A model generated the notes under the pieces. It saw only the letters and a program-made list of their open reading frames with translations. It searched no databases and was not told where the DNA came from. From Bradyrhizobium sp. CSS354 (GTDB lineage Bacteria; Pseudomonadota; Alphaproteobacteria; Rhizobiales; Xanthobacteraceae): a DNA stretch of 64,000 nt. The stretch lies in NCBI RefSeq assembly GCF_029051725.1, contig NZ_JAACFU010000006.1, positions 62,001 through 126,000 on the forward strand, read 5' to 3'. This document shows positions 24,365 through 32,818 of this stretch, in pieces. A program made the position numbers and the translations under genes. Numbering within the stretch: position 1 is the stretch's first letter; the number at the start of each line of letters is the position of its first letter.

Positions 24365-27300
24365 ATGCTCGCCAAGGATATTATCCGCATCATTCTTTAC
24401 GGAGTTGGGCTCAGCTCGCTCGGCTGCGTGATCTATTTCGCCGGTCCCTTCATCGCATTTGGCGACTGGCACCCACTCGAGAACCACATTATCCGCCAGA
24501 TCGCAATTCTGCTGCTCACCACGGCGGCGGCTGGCATCGGCGGCTTCAGCTACTTCAAGCGACGCAAGAACGCCGAGAAGATCGCCGACGGGATCAGCGC
24601 GTCCGATCAGCCTGTCAGCGACGAACCGGTGCTCAAAGAGCGCATGAAGGATGCGCTCGTGACGCTGAAGACCGCAAGCGGAAACAAGTCGGGCTACCTC
24701 TACGATCTGCCCTGGTACGTCATCATCGGGCCACCCGGCGCCGGCAAGACCACAGCGCTGGTGAATTCCGGGCTCAAATTTCCGCTTGCACGCGGGGCAA
24801 CGCCGGCGGCGATCGCGGGGGTCGGCGGTACACGCTACTGCGATTGGTGGTTTACCGAAGAGGCCGTGCTGATCGACACCGCCGGCCGCTACACGACCCA
24901 GGACTCCAACAGCAAGGCTGACAAGGAAAGCTGGCTGGCTTTTCTCGACATCCTGAAAAAAAGCAGGTCGCGCCAGCCGATCAACGGCGTTCTCGTCGCC
25001 ATCAGTGTCGAGGATGTGCTGATGCTGCCGAAGCAGGAACTCGCGCTTCACGCCGACGCCGTCAGGATGCGCCTGCTCGAACTGCATCAGAGGCTCAAGG
25101 TCAGCTTCCCGGTCTATGCCCTCTTCACCAAAACCGATCTGGTCGCCGGCTTCACCGAATATTTCGCCTATCTCGGCGAGGCCGGTCGCCGTCAGGTCTG
25201 GGGCGCCACGTTCCAGACCGCCGACAAGACCCAGAATCTGGTGGGACAGATTCCGGTCGAGTTTGACCGTCTGCTGGAGCGCCTGAGCGAGGAGACGCTT
25301 GATCGTCTGCAGGACGAACCGACGCCGCAACACCGCGTCCAATTGTTTGGTTTCCCCGCGCAGATGGCGCGCCTCAAGCCCCAGATCCACGACTTCCTCA
25401 ACCAGATATTCGAGCCGACGCGCTATCACGTTAATGCGAACCTGCGCGGGTTCTACTTCACCTCGGGTACCCAGCAGGGGACGCCGATCGACCAGTTGAT
25501 CGGGTCGCTTGCGCGCACGTTCGGCGCCGAGGAGGTCGGTTCCGGATCCTATTCAGGAACGGGCAAGAGCTACTTCCTTGCCGATCTCATTTCCAAAGTC
25601 ATCATCGGTGAGGCTGACTGGGTCTCGACTGATCGTGCTGCGGTCCGCCGCGCGCTGATCATCAAGACCGCGGCGCTGTCCTTGATCGGCCTTGTCTCGA
25701 TCGGGCTGATCGCGGCGTGGTTGACGAGCTACAAGCGCAATTCCGACCTGATCGAGCAGAGCCTGCAGGCGGACAGCGAATATGCAGCCGCCGGGGCGCC
25801 GCTCATCAAGCAGACGCTGATCGACGACCACGATCTCGACAAGGTGTTGCCGCTGCTCTATCGGCTGCGCAACGCGCCCGCAGGCTACGGATTGCGCAAC
25901 GAGGCGGTGCCCCTGTCGGCCCGCTACGGCCTCAGCCAGCATCGACGCCTGCTGTCGCCCTCCAAGGCCGCCTATCACGCCGCGCTCGAACGCATGTTCC
26001 GGCCGCGCCTGCTGTATCGCCTGGAGGAGCAGCTCAATGCACGCATCAACGAGCCCGCGTTCGTTTACGAGGCGCTCAAGGTCTACCTGATGCTCGGCGG
26101 CCTGCAGTCGCCGGACCGCGAGCTGATCCGCTCCTGGATGCAGCGCGACTGGCAGGACAACCTCTATCCCGGTGCAACCAACGCGGAGGGACGGCGCTTG
26201 CTCGATGAGAATCTCACCGCGATGTTCGACCTCGAGACGGAGCAGCCGCCGCTTGTCCAGCTCGACGGCCGGCTGATCAAGCAGGCGCAGAACTCGCTCG
26301 CGCGCCTCAGCGTGTCGCAGCGCGCGTACGAGTTCCTGAAATCCGAGGCGCGGTCATCAACCGCAGGCGACTGGATCGCCGCCCGGCGCGGTGGTCCTGA
26401 TATGGCCATCGTGTTCGAAACGACGACGGGGCAGCGTCTGGACGCTGTGCGGGTGCCCCAGTTCTTTACGTATAGCGGCTTCGAGCAAAACTTCGTCGCG
26501 AAACTGCCGGGATTGTCGGAGCGTATGAAGAAGGAGCGCTGGGTGCTGGGCGATGCCGGCCAGCAATCGGCCATCGACCAGCAGTACGACAAACTCGCCG
26601 GCGACCTCTTGAATATTTATTCCAACGAATTTGTCACGACGTGGCGAACCGCACTGGGCAGCTTGCGTCTGAAAAAACTGCTCGCCGACAAGCCGAAATA
26701 CGAGGTGCTGAGGGCTCTTTCCGCGCCAACCTCACCGATGCGGCAAATCCTGGAATCGGTGCGCGACGAGACGGTGCTGACCAAGGAACGGCCGAAGCCG
26801 GCGAACGCAGCGGCGCCTGCCGCGGCCGCGCCGGCACCGGCTCTTTTCACCAACGCCCAGGATGGACCGCCCGGGGCGACAATCGAAGCGCAGTTCAAGC
26901 CCTATCATGCGGTGCTGGAAGGCGACAGCACGCACCGTCCGATCGACTCGACCATCGCCAACCTGAACGATATTGCGCAGAACCTGACGCTGATGATCGA
27001 GAATCCACAATTGACCGCGCAGGCGACCGCTTCGCTTCAGACCCAGGTCGCAGCCCTGCGCAATAATGCCTCCCGCATGCCGCCGCCGTTCTCCGACATG
27101 TTGCGCGCGGCGGCTGCCGAGTTTGAAGGCAACATCGCGGCCTCGACGGCCGGACAGATTCTGCAGACCTTGCGCGATCAGGTCACGCCGGTCTGCCAGC
27201 AGACGGTGAGCAATCGCTACCCGTTCGTCCGCGGTAGCAATCAAGAGGTCCCGCTCGCCGACTTTGCCAAGGTGTTCAGTCCGAACGGCGTCATGGACAA

Positions 27301-27904
27301 GTTTTTTACCCAGTACCTCGCGCCTTACGCCGACACCTCGAAATCGGACTGGGCTTGGCGAAAGGAAAGTCCCGTCGGACGATCGTTCTCCTCCGACACG
27401 CTGAAGCAGTTCCAGAACGCGGCCTATATCCGTGATGCTTTCTTCCAGACCGGCGGCAGCGTGCCTGCAGTATCGTTCGCGATCCGGCCGCCGGGCGCAT
27501 CCGGACCCGGCGTGACGGTGAAGACGGAGATCGGCGGTACTACAATAGCGAGCCCGATCACGCCGGGCGCGCCGACCGCCTCGCCGATGTTCGGCGGCGC
27601 GCAACCTCCGCCACCGCAACCGCAAAGCAACCCACCGACCACCGTGCTCTGGCCGGGCCCATCGCCGCGAACCGCGATTTCGGTGAGCAACGATACCGGA
27701 GCGCCATCCATTCTCGAGCGCATCGGCCCCTGGTCGTTGTTCCGGATGCTGGAGGCGGGCTCTTTGGCTGTGAAGGCGGAAAGCGCCAGTGCGACTTTCA
27801 TCGTCGCCGGGCGGGAGCTCAACTATCAGATTTCGACCGGATCGTTGCGCAATCCCCTCAACCTGTCCGTGCTCCGCGAGTTTCGTTGCCCGACCGGAAT
27901 ATGA
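24365..27904 (+). CDS. tssM: T6SS membrane protein TssM (IcmF/VasK)
   Basis: TssM forms the trans-envelope channel with TssL. Two N-terminal membrane helices (about 7-29 and 43-65) precede a cytoplasmic NTPase-like domain with an intact Walker A, GPPGAGKT, at 122-129, and DTAGRYTTQD as a Walker B/switch-like motif near 177. A third membrane helix lies at about 427-450 (IIKTAALSLIGLVSIGLIAA). The long periplasmic part follows: an IcmF-related region and a final TssM C-terminal domain (about 1085-1179). It carries a Pro/Ala-rich insert near 810-830 and a Pro-rich stretch near 1080-1100. The 1179-aa length is normal. The TGA overlaps the tagF ATG. Confidence 0.96.
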   Translation: MLAKDIIRIILYGVGLSSLGCVIYFAGPFIAFGDWHPLENHIIRQIAILLLTTAAAGIGGFSYFKRRKNAEKIADGISASDQPVSDEPVLKERMKDALVTLKTASGNKSGYLYDLPWYVIIGPPGAGKTTALVNSGLKFPLARGATPAAIAGVGGTRYCDWWFTEEAVLIDTAGRYTTQDSNSKADKESWLAFLDILKKSRSRQPINGVLVAISVEDVLMLPKQELALHADAVRMRLLELHQRLKVSFPVYALFTKTDLVAGFTEYFAYLGEAGRRQVWGATFQTADKTQNLVGQIPVEFDRLLERLSEETLDRLQDEPTPQHRVQLFGFPAQMARLKPQIHDFLNQIFEPTRYHVNANLRGFYFTSGTQQGTPIDQLIGSLARTFGAEEVGSGSYSGTGKSYFLADLISKVIIGEADWVSTDRAAVRRALIIKTAALSLIGLVSIGLIAAWLTSYKRNSDLIEQSLQADSEYAAAGAPLIKQTLIDDHDLDKVLPLLYRLRNAPAGYGLRNEAVPLSARYGLSQHRRLLSPSKAAYHAALERMFRPRLLYRLEEQLNARINEPAFVYEALKVYLMLGGLQSPDRELIRSWMQRDWQDNLYPGATNAEGRRLLDENLTAMFDLETEQPPLVQLDGRLIKQAQNSLARLSVSQRAYEFLKSEARSSTAGDWIAARRGGPDMAIVFETTTGQRLDAVRVPQFFTYSGFEQNFVAKLPGLSERMKKERWVLGDAGQQSAIDQQYDKLAGDLLNIYSNEFVTTWRTALGSLRLKKLLADKPKYEVLRALSAPTSPMRQILESVRDETVLTKERPKPANAAAPAAAAPAPALFTNAQDGPPGATIEAQFKPYHAVLEGDSTHRPIDSTIANLNDIAQNLTLMIENPQLTAQATASLQTQVAALRNNASRMPPPFSDMLRAAAAEFEGNIAASTAGQILQTLRDQVTPVCQQTVSNRYPFVRGSNQEVPLADFAKVFSPNGVMDKFFTQYLAPYADTSKSDWAWRKESPVGRSFSSDTLKQFQNAAYIRDAFFQTGGSVPAVSFAIRPPGASGPGVTVKTEIGGTTIASPITPGAPTASPMFGGAQPPPPQPQSNPPTTVLWPGPSPRTAISVSNDTGAPSILERIGPWSLFRMLEAGSLAVKAESASATFIVAGRELNYQISTGSLRNPLNLSVLREFRCPTGI

Positions 27905-28602
27905 CCATGCGTTGCGGACTATTCGGCAAGATCGGCGCCAAACGCGATTTCATCGCGATCGCAACGCCGCGCAGCTTCCTGGAAGCCTGGGAGCCGTGGG
28001 TGCAGGCTGGGCTGTCTGCAAGTCGCCATCAGCTTGGCTCGGGCTGGCAGCAGGCCTTCCTCACTGCGCCGGTGTGGCGCTTCTGGCTCGGCGCGGCGAT
28101 CTGCGGCACCACGGTGACAGGGGCGATCATGCCTTCGCTCGATGGGGTGGGACGATACTATCCGTTGACGCTGCATGCGGTGAGCGACGAGATCGCCTTG
28201 TTGCCGCCGCCAGGCATCGACCCGCAGGATGAATGGTTCGCCAAGGCGGAGGCCTTTCTGCTCTCGACCCTGGACCGCGCCGCAACGTTCGAGCAGATCT
28301 CGGATTCGCTGGATCGTCTTTCGCTGCCGCGACTACAGCCATCGCTCTCCAATGGATCGGACGTGACCGCATTGGGCGCAACGGGGGTGGCAGCGCTTTC
28401 AGACGTCGGCGCGTTCGCCCAGTCGTTCACCACGCTTGCTGCCGCAAATCCGCAGATTCATGCCGCTGCCAGTTTCTGGTGGACCGCCGGTGGGGAAGGC
28501 TTTCCGTCAATGGCGCTGGCTTGTCGCGGATTGCCGGATCCGTTTCACTATTCCACACTGCTGACCGGCGATCTCGGCCGTACAGAATCCGGGACCGGGT
28601 GA
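27901..28602 (+). CDS. tagF: T6SS regulator TagF (ImpM/SciT)
   Basis: TagF is a cytoplasmic protein that represses T6SS assembly post-translationally by binding Fha in other bacteria. The 233-aa product begins MTMRCGLFGKIGAKRDFIAI, the usual family N-terminus. It continues with FLTAPVWRFWLGAAICG and VMPSLDGVGRYYPLTL-type motifs (here IMPSLDGVGRYYPLTL), which define the ImpM/TagF domain. The start at 27901 overlaps tssM by four bases (ATGA); a TTG at 27886 is less likely. The C-terminal WWTAGGEGFPSMALACRGLP is conserved. The phosphatase gene begins 6 bp after the stop codon, so tagF, pppA and ppkA are one regulatory unit. Confidence 0.95.
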   Translation: MTMRCGLFGKIGAKRDFIAIATPRSFLEAWEPWVQAGLSASRHQLGSGWQQAFLTAPVWRFWLGAAICGTTVTGAIMPSLDGVGRYYPLTLHAVSDEIALLPPPGIDPQDEWFAKAEAFLLSTLDRAATFEQISDSLDRLSLPRLQPSLSNGSDVTALGATGVAALSDVGAFAQSFTTLAAANPQIHAAASFWWTAGGEGFPSMALACRGLPDPFHYSTLLTGDLGRTESGTG

Positions 28603-28608
28603 CGCGCG

Positions 28609-29385
28609 ATGGTACAAGTCGCATCCTTGTTCGATGTTGGCAGCGTCACCCATGCAGGACGGGTGCGGACGCGTAACGAAGATTCCTGCCTGGTCCGGAC
28701 CGATGTCGGCATGTGGGCGGTCGCAGACGGCATGGGGGGCCACGAGGCCGGCGATCTCGCGAGCCGCATCGTGGTGCAGTCGCTCGATGCAATAGGCATG
28801 ACGGATTCCGCCGCCGACTTTCTGGCGGAGTGCGAGGAGCGGCTGTTCCGGGCGAACCAGGAGATACTGACGCTCAGCCGGGAACGGCAGGGCGCAACCG
28901 TCGGCACCACGGCGGCGGTTCTGCTCGTGCGCGACGGCTATTATGCCTGTATATGGGCAGGCGACAGCCGGGTGTACCTGATCAACCGCAGCGGCATCAA
29001 CCAGGTGTCTCATGATCACAGCGAGCTGGAGGAACTGATTGCCGGCGGTGCGGTGTCGCGCGAGGACGTCAAGGACTGGCCGAGCAATGCGATCACCCGG
29101 GCAGTCGGCGTCGCCGACGATCCGGAGTTCGAGGTCGTGACAGGTCCGGCCGAGCCGGAAGATGTCTTTGTGATCTGCAGCGACGGCCTGACCAGGCATG
29201 TGCAGGACGACGAGATCCTGCAGTATGCAGCCATGCAGCGCGCGCAGGCGGCTTGCGATGATATGCTTACTTTGGCTCTGGACCGAGGAGGGCTCGACAA
29301 CGTGACGATCGTAGTGGTGCGGCTGCTGACGCCTCGATCCTCGGAGCCGACGAGAACGCCCCTGGATCGGGAGCCGCAAGCATGA
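28609..29385 (+). CDS. pppA: T6SS PP2C-family phosphatase PppA
   Basis: This metal-dependent Ser/Thr phosphatase is expected to reverse phosphorylation by the adjacent kinase and to switch the T6SS off. All main PP2C motifs are present: VRTRNEDSCL (Asp25), VADGMGGHEAG (Asp40, Gly41), VGTTAAVLL, WAGDSRVYLI and ICSDGLTRHV, with GLDNVTIVVV near the C-terminus. These Asp residues bind the two Mn/Mg ions. The protein is 258 aa, soluble and the usual size. Its TGA overlaps the kinase ATG by four bases. Whether Fha is the actual substrate cannot be seen from sequence. Confidence 0.95.
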   Translation: MVQVASLFDVGSVTHAGRVRTRNEDSCLVRTDVGMWAVADGMGGHEAGDLASRIVVQSLDAIGMTDSAADFLAECEERLFRANQEILTLSRERQGATVGTTAAVLLVRDGYYACIWAGDSRVYLINRSGINQVSHDHSELEELIAGGAVSREDVKDWPSNAITRAVGVADDPEFEVVTGPAEPEDVFVICSDGLTRHVQDDEILQYAAMQRAQAACDDMLTLALDRGGLDNVTIVVVRLLTPRSSEPTRTPLDREPQA

Positions 29386-31187
29386 ACTCCAACGATCCGT
29401 TCCGGTCGAACTATCGCGGTGTGCCGCCCGGCACCCGGCTCAACGGCATCTACGAGATCGAAGCGGTGATCGGTGCGGGCGGGATGGGCGAGGTCTACAA
29501 GTGCCGTGAGATCCAGACCGGATCGCCGGTTGCCGTGAAGATGCTGTTGCCCGACATGGTCGAAAACGAGGCGGCGCTTGCGCTGTTCCGGCGCGAGGCG
29601 GCGGCACTCCACAATCTTCCGCACGATGCGATCGTTCGCTATTTCCTGTTCACGGTAGAGCCTGTGCTGCAGCGGCCATATCTCGCGATGGAGTTCGTGA
29701 ACGGCCGCTCGCTGTCGAACATGCTCGACGAAGGCCCGTTGACCTTCGAGGCGCTGGTGAAGCTGATGCAGCGTGTCGCGTCCGGGCTGGATGCCGCCCA
29801 CGAGCATGGCATCATCCATCGCGACGTCTCTCCGGACAACATCATCGTCCCGCTCGATGATGTGAGGCGCGCCAAGATCATCGATTTCGGTATCGCGCGA
29901 TCGACCCAGATGGGTGAAAAGACTATTATCGGCTCAGGCTTTGCCGGCAAGGACAATTACGCGTCGCCGGAACAGGTCGGGCTGTACGGCAATGAGGTGA
30001 CCGCCAAATCCGACGTCTACAGCTTTGGCCTCGTGCTGTTTCATGCGCTGACGGGACAGAAGCTCGACATGGGCGGGAGCCAGTTTCAGCTGGTTGAGAA
30101 GCGCCGGCGCGTACCCGATCTCGGTGCGGTAGACATGCGCATCAGGCCTTTGCTGGAGCAGATGCTGCAGCCCGATCCGGCGTTGCGTCCAACCATGGCG
30201 GAAGTCGCCAGCTGGACGCCGACCGGTTTGGCTCGCACATCCACCGCACCGTTGTCCGGCTTCGATCCGCTGGCGCGGCCCGAAAGTGCCGCGCAGGTGC
30301 GACAGGACATGGCGCCATCGACCGCTCCAAGGCGGCGCGCCGCCTGGCTCGGTGTGAGCGTGGCAGCGGTGTTGCTTGTGCTCGGCGGGGGCGGGTATGC
30401 TTTATTCGAGCTGGTCCGGTCGGCGCCCGGCGTGCCCACTTTGCCGCCGCCTCCGAAGCTTGCGGGAACGATGTCGCCGACGAAGGCTGAACCCCCGCCA
30501 AAGCCCGAACGTCAGGAGACGGCGAAGCTGTCGCCACCGCCCACGGGGACACCCACTCAGCCCAGCGATGGGCCGGCTCGAGCCGACCGCATCCGCAAAT
30601 ACGTGGCCCAATATTCCGGCGGCGACTGCTTCTTCATCTTGCCGGTTGCGGTTAGTCAGACCGCCGCGGTGATCGAAGGTTTTGGTGCTTCGACGGCTCC
30701 GTTCGATACGTTCGACAAAGCTTTCAGGCGGGACCAGGGATTTGAGGCGTCAGTTGGTGTCAGGCAGGTGACCGAGGCACAGTGCCCCGCCGTCAAGTTC
30801 CTGAGCCAGCTCGGGAGCGATCAGACGCGGGTGCCGCGCATCACCTTGTCGGCGACGGAGCTAAAGGGAGGCGAAACCCTCAATGGCACCATCGAGAACT
30901 TCGCGAACCGCGTAGTGGAGCTGCTCATGGTTTCGGACCGCGGCGAGGTGCAGAGCTTGTCCTACCTTTTGAAGCCGGGGATCGACTCGCTTTCGTTCAC
31001 ACTCCCGGCACCGCGCGCGAACGGTCCGCAACTGCTGCTGGCTGTGGCCACGCCAAAGGTTCTTGACTCGTTGCGCCAGCCGCGACCGACAGCCGCTGAT
31101 ACATTCTTCCTGCAGGCGTTGAGCGATTCCCAGCGCAACCATGTGGCGATCACCGCGGCGGCACGCTACGTGTTGCTCACGAACTGA
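29382..31187 (+). CDS. ppkA: T6SS Ser/Thr protein kinase PpkA
   Basis: A Hanks-type kinase domain lies at about residues 24-285. The glycine loop is IGAGGMGEVYK (31-37), the ATP-anchoring Lys is Lys53 (VAVKML), the catalytic loop reads HRDVSPDN (146-153, with V and S in place of the common L and K), and DFG is 168-170. A membrane helix follows at about 321-344, and the remaining 250 residues are periplasmic. They begin with a Pro-rich linker and then contain DCFFILPV (residues 409-416) and a C-terminal domain with LSATELKGGETLNGTIEN. The periplasmic part could sense an envelope signal. It is the last gene of the rightward tss operon and is followed by a GAGCATGATC palindrome. Confidence 0.93.
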   Translation: MNSNDPFRSNYRGVPPGTRLNGIYEIEAVIGAGGMGEVYKCREIQTGSPVAVKMLLPDMVENEAALALFRREAAALHNLPHDAIVRYFLFTVEPVLQRPYLAMEFVNGRSLSNMLDEGPLTFEALVKLMQRVASGLDAAHEHGIIHRDVSPDNIIVPLDDVRRAKIIDFGIARSTQMGEKTIIGSGFAGKDNYASPEQVGLYGNEVTAKSDVYSFGLVLFHALTGQKLDMGGSQFQLVEKRRRVPDLGAVDMRIRPLLEQMLQPDPALRPTMAEVASWTPTGLARTSTAPLSGFDPLARPESAAQVRQDMAPSTAPRRRAAWLGVSVAAVLLVLGGGGYALFELVRSAPGVPTLPPPPKLAGTMSPTKAEPPPKPERQETAKLSPPPTGTPTQPSDGPARADRIRKYVAQYSGGDCFFILPVAVSQTAAVIEGFGASTAPFDTFDKAFRRDQGFEASVGVRQVTEAQCPAVKFLSQLGSDQTRVPRITLSATELKGGETLNGTIENFANRVVELLMVSDRGEVQSLSYLLKPGIDSLSFTLPAPRANGPQLLLAVATPKVLDSLRQPRPTAADTFFLQALSDSQRNHVAITAAARYVLLTN

Positions 31188-31199
31188 TCAGCGCGCCCA

Positions 31200-31249
31200 G
31201 AGCATGATCCGGGAAAAGTTTGAAGCAGTTTTCCGCTGGGATCATGCTC
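31200..31249. repeat. Palindromic dispersed repeat (REP-like) at operon end
   Basis: GAGCATGATCC (31200-31210) pairs with GGATCATGCTC at 31239-31249 (imperfect at one base), and GGAAAA (31212-31217) pairs with TTTTCC (31229-31234), forming a nested hairpin 12 bp after ppkA. I recognise GAGCATGATC...GATCATGCTC as a common dispersed element of Bradyrhizobium genomes. It may act as a transcription terminator for the rightward tss operon. Confidence 0.75.
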
Positions 31250-31298
31250 AATCGACAAGCTAAAGCGCGATGGCAGTTCGTCCCAATATGATCGCGGA

Positions 31299-32327
31299 TT
31301 AGAATTTTCCGATCACCAGGATCTTCAGGTCGGTATCCGGTTTGAAGTCGCCTGCCGTATATTCAGGCGTGCCCCCCGCAGACGATGCCTTGAGCCGACC
31401 TTGACAGAAGCTGACCAGGCGGTCGCTGCCGCCGGCTTCGATGGTCAGCTTGAACGATCGGATCGGACCTGCCCAGTTGGCGCCGGTCTTCAGCACGTAT
31501 GATATGCGCCGCTCCTGCAGCTTCGCGCTATTGGCCTGGCCGTCGCCTGCGCGCTTATCAAGCTCGGCGAGGAATGCATCCGTGACGCAATATTCCTTCC
31601 GATAACGCGCGACCTCCGGGCTAAGCGCGCTGCTGCGGCGCAGGCTCGCGCGCAGGATAGTGTCTGCGCTGGAGCCGACGCTCGGCCGGTACTGATGTTC
31701 AACGACGACGGTGCGCGCGGGCGGGAACACCTGCTGACGCACGGCGGAGGTCCTGGTGACCCAGCCGGGTGCATATTGCTGCCGACCGTTGTCGCTCATG
31801 CCGGCAGGCATCAAGAGCCCATCGTCCACCAGCCGCGTCCGGATTGTTGCGGGCAGGTCGGCTACCCGGATCTCCCGGCTGCCGATGGGCAGCAGCGGCA
31901 GCTTGAACTGGCGGAGCTGCGCGCTGACATCCTTGTCGCCGATCATGGCGCGCTGATCGATGGTCAGCGGCGCCGGGCTGCCGTCGACCTTGGTCTCGAA
32001 GTCGACGAAGTTCACCGGGTCGTTCGACGGCAGAGCAATATTGTCGGCTTCCGACAGGTCGATGTCGGGCAGCGGAAAGGCCACAGTCAGCGTAACCGGC
32101 TTATTGGTGATGTTGGCGAACTGATACCGAACGCTGACCTTGTCGAGAGCGATACGCAGATCCTCGCTCTCCATGGCCACATCGTTGGTGCGAACGAACT
32201 GCAGCCCGCCAATCGACAATTCGGCAGCCGAGTCGTTGGCCCGTGCCGGCCAAGCGGTTGCAACCATCAACGCGGCCATCAGGGCCAGCGGCCGGAACGA
32301 AGGCCGGGGCGGTGGTTCATTCACCAT
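31299..32327 (-). CDS. Exported DUF4424-type protein
   Basis: The start at 32327 is supported by GGAG six bases upstream; ATG 32339 and a start at 32351 are possible but unsupported. The 342-aa product carries a signal peptide ending near WPARAND and then a beta-rich domain resembling DUF4424. It has VRYQFANITNKPVTLTVAFP near the N-terminus and CVTDAFLAELDKRA in the middle. The C-terminal half has alternating strands and FKLTIEAGG. DUF4424 proteins are periplasmic and of unknown function. The gene is convergent with ppkA and separated from it only by the palindromic repeat. It lies 51 bp downstream of the 93-aa gene, so the two may be one unit. Confidence 0.8.
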   Translation of the reverse strand: MVNEPPPRPSFRPLALMAALMVATAWPARANDSAAELSIGGLQFVRTNDVAMESEDLRIALDKVSVRYQFANITNKPVTLTVAFPLPDIDLSEADNIALPSNDPVNFVDFETKVDGSPAPLTIDQRAMIGDKDVSAQLRQFKLPLLPIGSREIRVADLPATIRTRLVDDGLLMPAGMSDNGRQQYAPGWVTRTSAVRQQVFPPARTVVVEHQYRPSVGSSADTILRASLRRSSALSPEVARYRKEYCVTDAFLAELDKRAGDGQANSAKLQERRISYVLKTGANWAGPIRSFKLTIEAGGSDRLVSFCQGRLKASSAGGTPEYTAGDFKPDTDLKILVIGKF

Positions 32328-32378
32328 GCTAGTCTCCATATGGCGTGGCAACGTCTGCCGGTTCCGCCCGGCAATGGA

Positions 32379-32660
32379 TTAGTCGAGGGCCTGGTAAAGC
32401 TCGCCCCATTCGGACTTCCAGACGCCGTCCGGATCCCACACCACGATCGCGAGCTTGACGTCATTGGCAAGCCGGATCGCGCCGCGAAAGGCATCCTGGG
32501 CAGGCAACGGGGCGCTGACCTGGTCATTTGACAGCCGCCCGCCGCTTGCAGCGGCCGGCATCACGACCGATCCAGTGGCGCTGTCATTGTCGCCTTTCAG
32601 GACCAGCGTGATGGCGTCGGGCTGGACTTCGTTGACCTGTTCAAATCTATTCCTTGTCAT
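32379..32660 (-). CDS. Small hypothetical protein (93 aa)
   Basis: The ATG at 32660 is preferred over a TTG at 32675. The protein has no signal peptide and no membrane segment. It contains ITLVLKGDNDSATGSVVMP and KLAIVVWDPDGVWKSEWGEL, a Trp-rich end. I recognise no family. It is the first gene of a two-gene minus-strand unit with the DUF4424 gene, divergent from the propeller/NlpC gene. Small size and position suggest an accessory partner of one of the exported neighbours, but nothing in the sequence proves it. Confidence 0.6.
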   Translation of the reverse strand: MTRNRFEQVNEVQPDAITLVLKGDNDSATGSVVMPAAASGGRLSNDQVSAPLPAQDAFRGAIRLANDVKLAIVVWDPDGVWKSEWGELYQALD

Positions 32661-32691
32661 GGATTTGCACCGCAAGCTGAAGAATTCGGAC

Positions 32692-32711
32692 TATCACCGT
32701 CCAGTGATAGA
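32692..32711. promoter_or_regulatory. Inverted repeat, possible operator
   Basis: CTATCAC and GTGATAG form a perfect 7-bp inverted repeat around a 6-base centre in the gap between the divergent 93-aa gene and the propeller/NlpC-P60 gene. Its place and symmetry are those of a dimeric regulator's binding site. No known regulator is identified. Confidence 0.4.
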
Positions 32712-32818
32712 ATTGAACGGGATCGAGATTGGTCACCACTAATTGACGCGCCGCATTCACGGCATCTCGGATTAGTCGGTCCGGCGCGACGATCGGTTCG
32801 GGGTACACTGAGGCGAAT

